NCBI RefSeq assembly: GCF_004770895.1
Contig: NZ_RQHS01000005.1
Coordinates: 828,656 to 892,655, forward strand
DNA length: 64,000 bases
Source: Leptospira dzoumogneensis
GTDB lineage: Bacteria; Spirochaetota; Leptospiria; Leptospirales; Leptospiraceae
Direction of reading: 5' to 3'
The position numbers and the translations under genes were made by a program. Position 1 is the stretch's first letter. Each line of letters begins with the position of its first letter. The notes under the pieces were generated by a model. The model searched no databases and was not told where the DNA came from. It worked only from the letters and a program-made list of their open reading frames with translations. Below are positions 56,351 through 64,000 of the stretch, piece after piece.

Positions 56351-57145
56351 CTATTTTCCTTTGAAAACAGCGGTCCTTTTTTCCAATAAAGAGCGGATCC
56401 CTTCTTGGCCGTCTTCGGATTTTAAACAATCGGTTACCAGAGGTACTAGATCATCAATTGCTTCCAGATCTCCTACTTCGATCGCTTTTCTTGCGTTTGC
56501 TAAGACTGCATCTATTGCCTTAGGGGCCTGAGCGGAAATTTTTTCCGCAAGCTCTATTGCTCTCGCTAATAATTCTTTTTTAGGTAGAACTTCCTGCACG
56601 ATCCCTATCCGATATGCTTCGGGAGCATCGAAAGTATCTCCTGTCAGGATATATTTCATTGCATTTCCCCAACCGGAAGTTCTTACAAATCGGATCGTTG
56701 CTCCGCCGAAAGGTAAAATCCCTCTTTGCACTTCCATTTGAGCGAATACGGTTTTTTCCGCGGCGAGTGAGATGTCGGAGGCCAACATCAATTCGATCCC
56801 TAAAGTTAGGCAAAACCCGTGGACTGCGGTGATCAAAGGTTTTTTACGGATCCTGCCTGTTCCTCCCGTATCCCAAGGATTGATATTTCCTTTTTGGAAA
56901 AAATTTCTGCCTTGTTCAATGATTGATTTTGCGACATCTTCCAATTCTAAACCGAAAGTAAAATGAAGACCGTTCGCATATAAAACCGCACATCTGGAAC
57001 TTGGATCGTCTTCGTAGACTGTAAGTGCATCACTTAACTCCATGATCATTTGTGTATTCATCGCATTTCTGGCATCAGAACGGTTAAGTGTGATACAAAA
57101 CACAGGGCCTTTCTTTTCGGTCTGGATATAAGTATACGATTTCAT
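56351..57145 (-). CDS. Enoyl-CoA hydratase/isomerase family protein
   Basis: 264 residues. Crotonase fold with oxyanion-hole Gly residues in LTLGIELMLASDISLAAEKT and a second block MEVQRGILPFGGATIRFV. The usual pair of catalytic Glu residues is not clearly in both positions, so substrate and even reaction (hydratase or isomerase) are open. An AGAGG ribosome site precedes the ATG. Upstream of the acyl-CoA dehydrogenase on the same strand; both suit fatty-acid or branched acyl-CoA oxidation. Confidence 0.9.
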   Translation of the reverse strand: MKSYTYIQTEKKGPVFCITLNRSDARNAMNTQMIMELSDALTVYEDDPSSRCAVLYANGLHFTFGLELEDVAKSIIEQGRNFFQKGNINPWDTGGTGRIRKKPLITAVHGFCLTLGIELMLASDISLAAEKTVFAQMEVQRGILPFGGATIRFVRTSGWGNAMKYILTGDTFDAPEAYRIGIVQEVLPKKELLARAIELAEKISAQAPKAIDAVLANARKAIEVGDLEAIDDLVPLVTDCLKSEDGQEGIRSLLEKRTAVFKGK

Positions 57146-57323
57146 AAAATCCTCTCAGTTGAGTAGACCATATAGTCTACTCTTTGGATCCTATGTCTTT
57201 TGTTTTTCTAAATTTGATGTCAAACTTTTTATCTTTTTAGGAAGAACTGATTTCGTTTCCCAACTAAAATAGGAGGTCCTACAGAAGGTTGACAATAAGC
57301 AAGGATAGTAGATAAAGCCTTGG

Positions 57324-58460
57324 ATGCCTAATATTCCGATTCACCTTCCGGAACAGATCTCTCAATTTCCGGTTTTCTGGATTTTAGTTTCTTTTGCGAT
57401 ATTCGGAACGTATCTAGGTGCCTTATTATGTATAGGGCAGAATATTCTAGAAAGAAAAACGGCTCTCAATCGTTTGCTTTCTTTGTTATTCGTATGTTTG
57501 GGATTACTGCAAGGAACCTGTTTATTTTATGTATTCGGGCTTTCTTCTTCTTTTCCTAGGATTGTTCTTCTTCATATTCCTGTTTTGGGTTCCATAGGTC
57601 CGATACTATACGGAATTCATAAGATCATACAAAATTCGGAATTCGAAAAATCCACATTGGGTTTAAGTCCCAAACATTCTATTCTACCCGGGATTATTTG
57701 GATTTTATATTTTTTAAGTTTTGCGCCGGATCCAGATATGATTCGCGAAGGCATCCGAATATTCTCCGAAACAAGAAGCGCATTCGATCTGTTTTTTCTC
57801 ATCCCGTTACTTATACTTGCCGCCTATATTGCGGGACTACTGAGAGGGAGTAGAATATTATTTAAACCGAATGTTTTGAAAGAGGAATGGACCGCAAGAG
57901 TTCTACTTTATATCATTCTTGCCACGATCGCAAACCATTCCGTGGGTGCATTTTTTCTAATGGATAAGAATCCGCTCTTTCTGCTAGTAAGTGCCTCTAT
58001 GATGGGGTTGAGTCTTTGTGTTTCTTATTTGATTGGCAGAAGGTACCCTGCTTATTTCCAAAATTTGCAGGAAGTCGCAAGAGTTACCTTCCAAAAATAT
58101 TCCCGCTCCTTGCTCCAAGGTATGGATCTCGCTGCTCTTAGGGAAAATTTACTACAATCTATGGAAGTCGAAAAATTATACAAAGACGAGGACTTGAGTT
58201 TGGCAAGTCTTGCGGATGACTTAGGACTTTCTTCTCATCAACTTTCGGAATTGATCAACCAGGAAATGGGCAAAAATTTTTCCGCATTTGTGAATGAGTA
58301 TAGGATTAAAGAGGCTTGTGAACTGCTCACTAAGAACAAGGATTCTTCTATCCTGGATATTGCCTATGAGGTGGGATTTAGGAGCAAAACTTCATTTCAT
58401 AGGGCGTTTCAGAAAGAAGTTGGAGTTCCTCCATCCGAATTTAGGGAAAAAAATCCATAA
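57324..58460 (+). CDS. AraC-family regulator with membrane-spanning N-terminus
   Basis: 378 residues. The first 240 residues contain about seven hydrophobic segments; the C-terminal 100 residues form a two-HTH AraC domain (LSLASLADDLGLSSHQLSELIN, then SSILDIAYEVGFRSKTSFHRAFQKEVGVPPSEF). A membrane-bound regulator could sense lipid state or a small molecule in the membrane. It stands before the desaturase and acyltransferase genes and is a good candidate for regulating them, but that is inference. Confidence 0.88.
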   Translation: MPNIPIHLPEQISQFPVFWILVSFAIFGTYLGALLCIGQNILERKTALNRLLSLLFVCLGLLQGTCLFYVFGLSSSFPRIVLLHIPVLGSIGPILYGIHKIIQNSEFEKSTLGLSPKHSILPGIIWILYFLSFAPDPDMIREGIRIFSETRSAFDLFFLIPLLILAAYIAGLLRGSRILFKPNVLKEEWTARVLLYIILATIANHSVGAFFLMDKNPLFLLVSASMMGLSLCVSYLIGRRYPAYFQNLQEVARVTFQKYSRSLLQGMDLAALRENLLQSMEVEKLYKDEDLSLASLADDLGLSSHQLSELINQEMGKNFSAFVNEYRIKEACELLTKNKDSSILDIAYEVGFRSKTSFHRAFQKEVGVPPSEFREKNP

Positions 58461-58573
58461 TATCGGTCCCATCCTATCAATTGAAACCGGTTCTGCGGTT
58501 TCGGTTTATAGAATGGAACGACGGATCTGGGATATTACGTATAATTCAATCCATCAGTTACATCGGAGTGGAT

Positions 58574-59641
58574 ATGAGTTCCTTGGCCCTTGAGCGAAAA
58601 AACATTTCGGATCGATTTACCGAAAAAGAAAAAACAAAACGTATCATCAAATGGATCCGACGTTCGGATTCTAAACTCAGAAAACGTTTCTCATTTTTAA
58701 AATACCAAGATGCGATCGGGTTCGGGATCACTATGGGTTCCGCTTTAGGAATGATCCTGCTCGGAAGTTTGTATGTAATGGATATCATACCATTCTGGGC
58801 TTGTATTATCGGGAATGGGATCTTAGCTTCCTTTCTTCATGAGATGGAACATGACCTGATCCATAGTATTTATTTTAAAGAAAATCCTAAGATGCAGAAT
58901 TTTCTATTCTGGATGGTCTGGTTATTCCGCGCGAATACGGTCAATCCTTGGTTCAGGAAAGAGATCCACCTTCTTCATCATAAACTTTCCGGGAATGTAG
59001 AAGATATAGAAGAAAGATTTATCAGCAACGGAATGCCTTGGGGATTCAGAAGAATACTCGTGATGATAGATCCTATCATGGCGGTTGTTTTGCAGGGACC
59101 TAAGATCAGAAAAGATGCGATCCGTTATCTTGCAAAAATAAAAGCTAAGCCGATCAAGGGACCTTACCGTTTAGTGTACCTTCTTCTTTGGTACTCATTC
59201 TTGATCTGGGGAATGATCTCTTTGGTCAATTGGGCAATGGGAAGTCCTATACAGGAAGCTGGAACTGCCTCCTATATTCATAATTTCTTAAATACTGCCG
59301 CAGTGGTCTATTTGATCCCTTGCTGGCTGAGACAGTCTGCGATACAGATTGTTTCTTCTAATATGCATTATTACGGAGATGTTAAGAGTTTATACCAACA
59401 GACCCAGGTGTTGGATTCTTGGTGGATATTACCTTTACATATGTTCTGTTTTAATTTCGGAGCCACGCATGGTATCCATCATTTTGTGGTAACGCAGCCG
59501 TTCTATCTACGACAAGCAGTCGCACCTAAAGTAAAACCGTTCTTAAAAAAATATGGAATTCGTTTTAACGACTTTGAAAGTATGACAAGGGCGAATCGTT
59601 ACCAAAAAGAAGAAATGGATGGTATTGCGATTCCGGCCTAG
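58574..59641 (+). CDS. Membrane fatty acid desaturase-like protein
   Basis: 355 residues from the ATG at 58574 (GGAG upstream), preferred to an upstream start at 58481 that would read through a poorly conserved extension. Histidine boxes HEMEHDLIHS, HLLHHKLSG and GIHHFVV, plus four membrane segments, match the di-iron fatty-acid desaturase/hydroxylase family. Lipid A, sterol or fatty-acid chain modification are possible. Lies 113 bases after the regulator gene, same strand. Confidence 0.85.
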   Translation: MSSLALERKNISDRFTEKEKTKRIIKWIRRSDSKLRKRFSFLKYQDAIGFGITMGSALGMILLGSLYVMDIIPFWACIIGNGILASFLHEMEHDLIHSIYFKENPKMQNFLFWMVWLFRANTVNPWFRKEIHLLHHKLSGNVEDIEERFISNGMPWGFRRILVMIDPIMAVVLQGPKIRKDAIRYLAKIKAKPIKGPYRLVYLLLWYSFLIWGMISLVNWAMGSPIQEAGTASYIHNFLNTAAVVYLIPCWLRQSAIQIVSSNMHYYGDVKSLYQQTQVLDSWWILPLHMFCFNFGATHGIHHFVVTQPFYLRQAVAPKVKPFLKKYGIRFNDFESMTRANRYQKEEMDGIAIPA

Positions 59642-59662
59642 TACTTTAAAGTCGGAAATGGC

Positions 59663-60940
59663 ATGCAAAATTTAAAAGAATCCGAAAGACCCCAAGGTCA
59701 ATTCATTCGATCCTTAGACCAAGCGGAGGCAAATTTCTGGTTATATGACCGCGCCTCCTCTATGAACTTCTGCGTAATGGCAGAAGGAGAGGGTTCTTTT
59801 TCGGAAGAAAGTTTACGTAAAGCACTGGACCTTATCCAAAACAAACATGCGTTAGCTAAGGTTCAGATCTTAAAACAAGCAGGACAAGATTCTCATTTAT
59901 ACTTTGCAACCTCGGACAAAAAAATCCCGATCCAAAAAGATCTCTATTCTCCCGATTGGAAATCCAAATTAGCCAAAGAAACCATCCGACTTTTTGAACT
60001 GGGAGATTCTCCTTTAATCAGAACTATATTTTATACTTCCGGAAATTCTAAATTTGCGATCGGTGTTATTTTTCATCATAGTATCGGGGACGGAAGATCA
60101 GGCTGCAGATTTCTTTTAGACGTACTCCGAGCGAGCACGGGAGAAGCGGACGAGATCGAAGAAGATTCGGAATATTCCTCCTTAATGGAATTATATCCCG
60201 CAGAAGAATTGTATAAAGGAGGACCTAAACCTGAAAAACCTCTCACCATTCCTCAATTCTCTCGCAAAAAAGAAGAACAAGATCCTGAGATCATCAGTTT
60301 TTATTTGGAAGAAGAAGACGTAAATTCTCTCCTAAAAACTTCTAAACAAAAAAAGATATCCTTTCATGGGATCTTGGGTGCTTCTCAAGTAACAGCACTT
60401 GCAGATTTTTTTGACAGGGGCCAAGAAGGAGTATTATATCTTTCTACTCCGGCGGATCTAAGACCTCATTTGAGTCATCCGGTACCGGATTCCGCACTAG
60501 GACTTTATATTTCTTTATTTACTACTCCTGTAAATATCAGAGATCCTTTTGATATAAAAGCAAAAGCTATCATGAATGATGTAAGAGCTCGTATCGGAAG
60601 AAGAGAAGGCAGAGCATTTTACGAACTTCTACCTCCTTCGGAACAATTTTTGGAAAAAGAAGACGGATTAAAACTTTTTCAATTATTGATGAACCGAAAT
60701 CCACAATCCAGTTTGCTGAGTAATGTGGGAATTATTCCCGTTTTGGCATCGGATGAAATAAAAGTAAAAGAACTTTCTTTTACCGTCCATCCCGCATTGA
60801 CCCAAACGATTTTCACTACCGTAACAACTTATGAGAATAGAATGGCGATCAATATAAATTACGACAAGAATCGCTGGAAAGAAGCGGACATCTCTCAGTT
60901 TGCTTATTCTTTCCGGAAGAATATACTTTCGAATTCCTGA
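59663..60940 (+). CDS. Condensation/WES-type acyltransferase with HHxxxDG
   Basis: 425 residues. The catalytic motif FHHSIGDGRSG (His138, His139, Asp143, Gly144) belongs to the chloramphenicol-acetyltransferase-like superfamily: NRPS condensation domains, wax-ester synthases and PapA-type transferases. Later DLRPHLSHP and LYISLFTTPV strands match the fold. No carrier-protein domain is fused. It is 22 bases after the desaturase, so a lipid acylation is a reasonable inference. Confidence 0.8.
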   Translation: MQNLKESERPQGQFIRSLDQAEANFWLYDRASSMNFCVMAEGEGSFSEESLRKALDLIQNKHALAKVQILKQAGQDSHLYFATSDKKIPIQKDLYSPDWKSKLAKETIRLFELGDSPLIRTIFYTSGNSKFAIGVIFHHSIGDGRSGCRFLLDVLRASTGEADEIEEDSEYSSLMELYPAEELYKGGPKPEKPLTIPQFSRKKEEQDPEIISFYLEEEDVNSLLKTSKQKKISFHGILGASQVTALADFFDRGQEGVLYLSTPADLRPHLSHPVPDSALGLYISLFTTPVNIRDPFDIKAKAIMNDVRARIGRREGRAFYELLPPSEQFLEKEDGLKLFQLLMNRNPQSSLLSNVGIIPVLASDEIKVKELSFTVHPALTQTIFTTVTTYENRMAININYDKNRWKEADISQFAYSFRKNILSNS

Positions 60941-60948
60941 ATGTTCGC

Positions 60949-61356
60949 TTAAAAAGGTAGGATCCTTTTTCTATTTATAAAAACTCTTCTGCCTAGGATC
61001 CAGCCCCAGATTAGGAACCCGCATCCTAAATAAGAAATTAGGTTCGGGACGAGAAGAATTTCCACTTCTGCAAGAACAGGGACTTGCATGGTTAAACCTG
61101 CGAGCATTATAATTGTATGGATTTCTGCGACTCTTGACTTTTTCTCATCTAAATATTTACCTAAACCTCCTCCGCTGATAAATGCGAGAACCCCGAAGAT
61201 GGCACCTGTCCTTCCGATATATGCGGAGAAGTATTCAAAATTTTGAATATCAGGGAATTGGAATAGAATGATAAACGGACGAGAAAAAAGAAAACTTAAA
61301 GAAATGATCCCCAGGTATCTATGAAGCCTGAGTTTGTTTTTAGGAGAAAGTTCCAA
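60949..61356 (-). CDS. Four-helix membrane protein of unknown function
   Basis: 135 residues from a TTG start, no strong ribosome site. Four hydrophobic segments and a Gly-rich loop (FISGGGLGKYLDEKKSR). Function not recognised. It follows the APC permease gene by 9 bases on the same strand, so it is likely co-transcribed with it. It ends within 9 bases of the acyltransferase stop, with a shared hairpin. Confidence 0.6.
   Translation of the reverse strand: MELSPKNKLRLHRYLGIISLSFLFSRPFIILFQFPDIQNFEYFSAYIGRTGAIFGVLAFISGGGLGKYLDEKKSRVAEIHTIIMLAGLTMQVPVLAEVEILLVPNLISYLGCGFLIWGWILGRRVFINRKRILPF
60951..60970. terminator. Possible bidirectional terminator between convergent genes
   Basis: AAAAAGG (60951-60957), loop TAGGAT, CCTTTTT (60964-60970). 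The A/T-rich arms supply a T-run on each strand, but the stem has only two G-C pairs, so it may be weak. It covers the last codons of the minus-strand gene. Confidence 0.4.
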
Positions 61357-61365
61357 GCCAGAAAC

Positions 61366-62823
61366 TTAAGCGGGATCTCCGCTGCCTACAGGAACAGGTT
61401 CGTTTTCAGGAAGTAAACTTAAACCATTAGCTTCCAGCTCAGGTTCGGGAGTTGTATCGATCGGGATCGGCTGGGGTTTTTTAGAAAGTTTAAAATAATA
61501 ATATAATGGAACGGAAAATAAAGTAAATCCGAAACCCCAAAGAGCCTCAGCACTTTTATTATAGAGCAACGTTGCGATAATTAGAATATTCGAAAGTATA
61601 TATAAATAAGTAGAATAAGGATAACCCGGGATCTTGAACTCATTCTTTAAATGTCTTTTTTCGAAAATAACAGGAGTGTATGCGGTGATCGTTGCGAGCA
61701 GTAGAGTAGAGCAGGTGATCAGATATAAAAGGGATTCGATCTCTTTTACAAAACAAAAGAGACAGGCATACAAAAACTGAAAGACCAAAGATTTATAAGG
61801 GCTGTGATATTTAGAATGTAATTTTGCCATGCTTGGGAAAAAGAAACCGTCTCTCGCCATCGCAAAATAGATCCTGGAACCGCCGATGATGTAAGCGGAA
61901 ATTCCTCCCAAGAACACCCAACAAATAAACGCAGTGATGAGGATATTCACACCTTTCCCGAATAAAAATCCGGAAGCAGTCACACCGATCTTCTCATCTC
62001 CCGCTAAAAATTGGATAGGAGCGGAGCTTAAATACAGAAAATTGATCAGAACATAAAGAAGAGTGACTAAGATACAAGAAACGATAACCGACTTATAAAT
62101 ATTCTTTTCCGGATCTTTTACTTCTTCCGCGACGTAAGTGATCATATTCCAGCCTAAGTATGAAAAAGTGACCGGAATCGCTCCCGCAAGCAGTAGATTC
62201 CATCCCTGAAGATCCGAAGGGATCAGGGAGAAAGATTCAAAATTTTGAATATTATAATTTCCTATAGTAAAACCTAAGGTCACAAATGCAACCAGACCTA
62301 AAATTTTGAAAGTAGTGAAAAAATTCTGGATACGAGAGGCGAGTCCTATTCCGAAAAAGTTCACGATCGTAAAAAATAAGATCGTAGAAATCCCTATGAT
62401 CTGAGCTACACCCAGAGAAAATGTGATCCCAAGGAACTTGGACTCAAAAAAATAAATGTCCCAACTTGGATTGAATAAAGCCAAAAACGATTTAGAGAAT
62501 GCGATCGCTGAAAGAGAGATGGACGCCGAAAAATTCACCGATAAAGAAAGCCATCCGCTGGAAAACGCAACAATAGGAGAGTAGGCTTCCTTTAAATAAA
62601 CGTAATCTCCTCCCGCATATGGGAAAATACTCGCCGATTTCGCATAACTCATCGCACCTGCGATCGCTAAGAACCCGCCTAAGATCCAACATAGAAGCGC
62701 CCAGTTCGGATTAGCGGTTTGGGTCAGTATATAGCCGGTAGTGATAAAAATCCCCGGTCCCACCATGGAGCTGAACATGAGAGAAATGGAATCGTAAAGA
62801 TTAAGAGAGCGGCGAAGTTTCAT
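61366..62823 (-). CDS. APC-family amino acid permease
   Basis: 485 residues, about twelve membrane segments. [19 protein letters not shown] near the start and [21 protein letters not shown] in the middle are APC landmarks (the latter holding the conserved Glu region). C-terminal tail is Pro/Glu-rich. It imports or exchanges amino acids or amines across the inner membrane; the substrate is not readable. The ATG at 62823 has a poor ribosome site. Upstream is the repeat-rich stretch. Confidence 0.93.
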   Translation of the reverse strand: MKLRRSLNLYDSISLMFSSMVGPGIFITTGYILTQTANPNWALLCWILGGFLAIAGAMSYAKSASIFPYAGGDYVYLKEAYSPIVAFSSGWLSLSVNFSASISLSAIAFSKSFLALFNPSWDIYFFESKFLGITFSLGVAQIIGISTILFFTIVNFFGIGLASRIQNFFTTFKILGLVAFVTLGFTIGNYNIQNFESFSLIPSDLQGWNLLLAGAIPVTFSYLGWNMITYVAEEVKDPEKNIYKSVIVSCILVTLLYVLINFLYLSSAPIQFLAGDEKIGVTASGFLFGKGVNILITAFICWVFLGGISAYIIGGSRIYFAMARDGFFFPSMAKLHSKYHSPYKSLVFQFLYACLFCFVKEIESLLYLITCSTLLLATITAYTPVIFEKRHLKNEFKIPGYPYSTYLYILSNILIIATLLYNKSAEALWGFGFTLFSVPLYYYFKLSKKPQPIPIDTTPEPELEANGLSLLPENEPVPVGSGDPA

Positions 62824-62896
62824 TTCGAGTTTTGGTCAAAATAGCCCTTTAACTTTCACTCACAAGACATTTTCAAAACCACTTAAAATCACTCGA

Positions 62897-62950
62897 TGTA
62901 GGAGTTCCGATATCCGTGTGTAGGAATTCCTACCTGCCTCGTTGGAATTC
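62897..62950. repeat. Palindromic GGAATTCC-family element
   Basis: TGTAGGAGTTCC, then the perfect 14-base palindrome GTAGGAATTCCTAC (62920-62933), then GTTGGAATTCTTAC. The same units appear at 29651-29672 and 41091-41133. They can form small hairpins and lie only between genes. Confidence 0.6.
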
Positions 62951-63490
62951 TTACAAATGATTTGGGCGGCTTCCTCGCTTTGCTCGGACCGGGCTACTAC
63001 GGGTTCGCGCATTCGCGCTCATCCAGGCTTTGCCTGGACTAACGCCCTTTGTATCCCTGCCGCAGCGACCCATAGGGAGCGAGGCAACGACCGCGAAGCG
63101 AGTCGGTGACTGAAGCGTAGCGAAGTCAAATATGTAACGGACACGTTGCATACAAACGGACAAAGCACCGCAACGACCTTGCGAACGATCCGTAGAGAGT
63201 GAGTAAGCTCGAGATAGCCTGAGGCGTAATCGAGAGCATGCCAAGTTTATTCGAAGCGAGTCGGTGGCCGTAAGGCCAAGCGAGTAAGAAGCTTTAATCA
63301 AAGCCATAAACTTCAACCGAAAGCTTAGCTAAAATCGACTTATTGCACGCAGAGTTGCTAAGGCGCAGAGATTTGTTTCGCACAGAGGTCACGGAGCACA
63401 CAGAGTAGGGAAGCAAAGGAAAATACTTTGTATTAAAGCGCGACTGAGCAAAGCGAAGCTAAAGTTTAAACCAAACAAGCAGCTGCACTT
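62940..63490. repeat. Mosaic of short GC-rich hairpins, no gene
   Basis: TCCAGGC-TTT-GCCTGGA (63022-63038) and GCGC-ATTC-GCGC (63007-63018) fold as hairpins; the motif GCGAAGCGAGTCGGTG and related AAGCGAGT forms recur (63091, 63255, 63277). The part 63440-63486 resembles 41019-41060. An open frame at 62951-63316 has Arg/Ser-biased composition and no domain, so it is not a gene. Confidence 0.55.
63343..63405. repeat. CGCAGAG/CACGGAG-type repeat
   Basis: CGCAGAG recurs twice and is followed by CACAGAGGTCACGGAGCACACAGAG, a quasi-periodic unit of about 8-10 bases. A related string AACGCAGAGATCACGGAGG lies at 29630-29648. Similar strings are known to me from other bacterial intergenic DNA; mechanism unknown. 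Confidence 0.5.
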
Positions 63491-64000
63491 GTCGGACAGA
63501 AACGATTTGGGATTGGGGGGAGCGGCTCGTGGGAGAGCTTGTCCACAATCGCCTTTATCATATTCTGTCGCTTTCTCAATCAGTATCCGTGTTTTGCGCG
63601 GAATTTTGATTATCGGCGATTCCCAATCTACTGTAGCACATTCTCCTTTTTGAGTTACATTAAGATATCATAATAAACTAAATCTATGTCCCAAAGCCTT
63701 GCTATGTATCAAAATCTCCTTGAATTCAAGTTTGACTTATGTCACATTAAAATTGCCGATTTCCAAATTTAGAAAAGATAGATTTGTAAAATTTCTATAA
63801 AAACGGTTTGACTGGCCGGGTCGATTTTGTATTTTGGTCTTCTGGCCGTTTTCCGGTCAGCAACCGAAACTTTCGTGTAGAACGGCATTTGCCCTTCGAA
63901 TCGCAAGTTTAGGGAAGAAACAAAGTTCTTTTACAACGAATATAACTGCGAATGAGAAATTAAAATTTTTTATTAGCTGAGGTTATGTAAAGGTGAAGAG
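63491..64000. other. AT-rich non-coding stretch at the right end
   Basis: No gene could be supported. A 12-base palindrome CTTGAATTCAAG lies at 63719-63730, and imperfectly matched GGCCG and CCGGTCAG strings around 63813-63860 may fold. The region may be the upstream region of a gene beyond the window, but no promoter can be asserted. Confidence 0.35.

Noticed and set aside
62951..63316. Open frame of 121 codons on the minus strand in the right intergenic region
   Set aside because: Arg/Ser-biased composition, lies in the repeat mosaic, no ribosome site and no domain.
63800..63870. Possible structured leader RNA or riboswitch at the right end
   Set aside because: Pairing is imperfect and no riboswitch consensus was recognised; the downstream gene is outside the window.

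Overview
The window reads as a chromosomal segment of a Leptospira species. I base this on gene content (mreB-mreC-mreD-PBP2-rodA block, a 2-oxoglutarate dehydrogenase locus in E2-E3-E1 order, many lipoproteins with loose spirochaete-type lipoboxes, PilZ-like and PP2C/SpoIIE signalling proteins) and on the texture of the intergenic repeats. By eye the base composition is moderate, higher than I would expect for L. interrogans, which fits an intermediate (P2-type) or related clade. The clade is inference; the genus is a recognition call. No rRNA, tRNA, CRISPR array, insertion sequence or prophage was recognised.

Layout. 1-4290: end of a PilZ-like gene; a tight minus-strand operon encoding a RecA/Rad51-like ATPase with a degenerate Walker A, a small conserved protein and an archaeal-like family B DNA polymerase; then a solo Pycsar-effector-like (DUF5706/PycTM) membrane protein. 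4450-11040: unknown membrane protein, two tandem acyltransferase-3 genes, glyA and a lipoate-protein ligase homologue. 11300-17080: SGNH lipoprotein plus outer-membrane barrel pair, a rhomboid lacking the catalytic His, an MBL-fold hydrolase and PBP1A. 17220-23090: sucB-lpd-sucA and a DUF6941 protein. 23250-29615: signalling cluster of PAS histidine kinase, CheY-like receiver, hybrid kinase and HAMP-SpoIIE phosphatase. 29690-31914: lipoprotein and Ppx/GppA. 32103-38242: the rod-shape and elongation operon, probably continuing into an unknown gene. 38300-41560: unknowns, a DUF1858 protein and a Cys-less PTPS/QueD homologue. 41674-46000: acetoacetyl-CoA synthetase, a Spy-like sensor/ECF sigma/putative anti-sigma operon and a Ser/Thr-rich lipoprotein. 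46159-55118: solute-binding protein, ferredoxin-MBL fusion, lytic transglycosylase, metzincin lipoprotein, bcp-pepA, SDR, Cys-rich secreted protein and GH18-like lipoprotein. 55115-62823: acyl-CoA dehydrogenase, enoyl-CoA hydratase, AraC regulator, fatty acid desaturase, HHxxxDG acyltransferase and an APC permease. 62824-64000: non-coding, repeat-rich.

How the genes fit together. Much of the window serves the envelope (PBP1A, Mre/PBP2/RodA, lytic transglycosylase, acyltransferases, barrel and lipoproteins) and acyl-group or lipid metabolism (2-oxoglutarate dehydrogenase with a lipoate ligase homologue nearby, acetoacetyl-CoA synthetase, acyl-CoA dehydrogenase, hydratase, desaturase). The best candidate for an undescribed system is the PolB / small protein / RecA-like operon at 439-3633, whose composition recalls bacterial ImuA-ImuB-DnaE2 translesion cassettes but is built from archaeal-like parts. 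Secondary candidates are the orphan PycTM effector beside it, the Spy-like/ECF module at 43720-45235, an intrinsic terminator abutting the hybrid-kinase start codon at 25234, and a family of short palindromic intergenic repeats.
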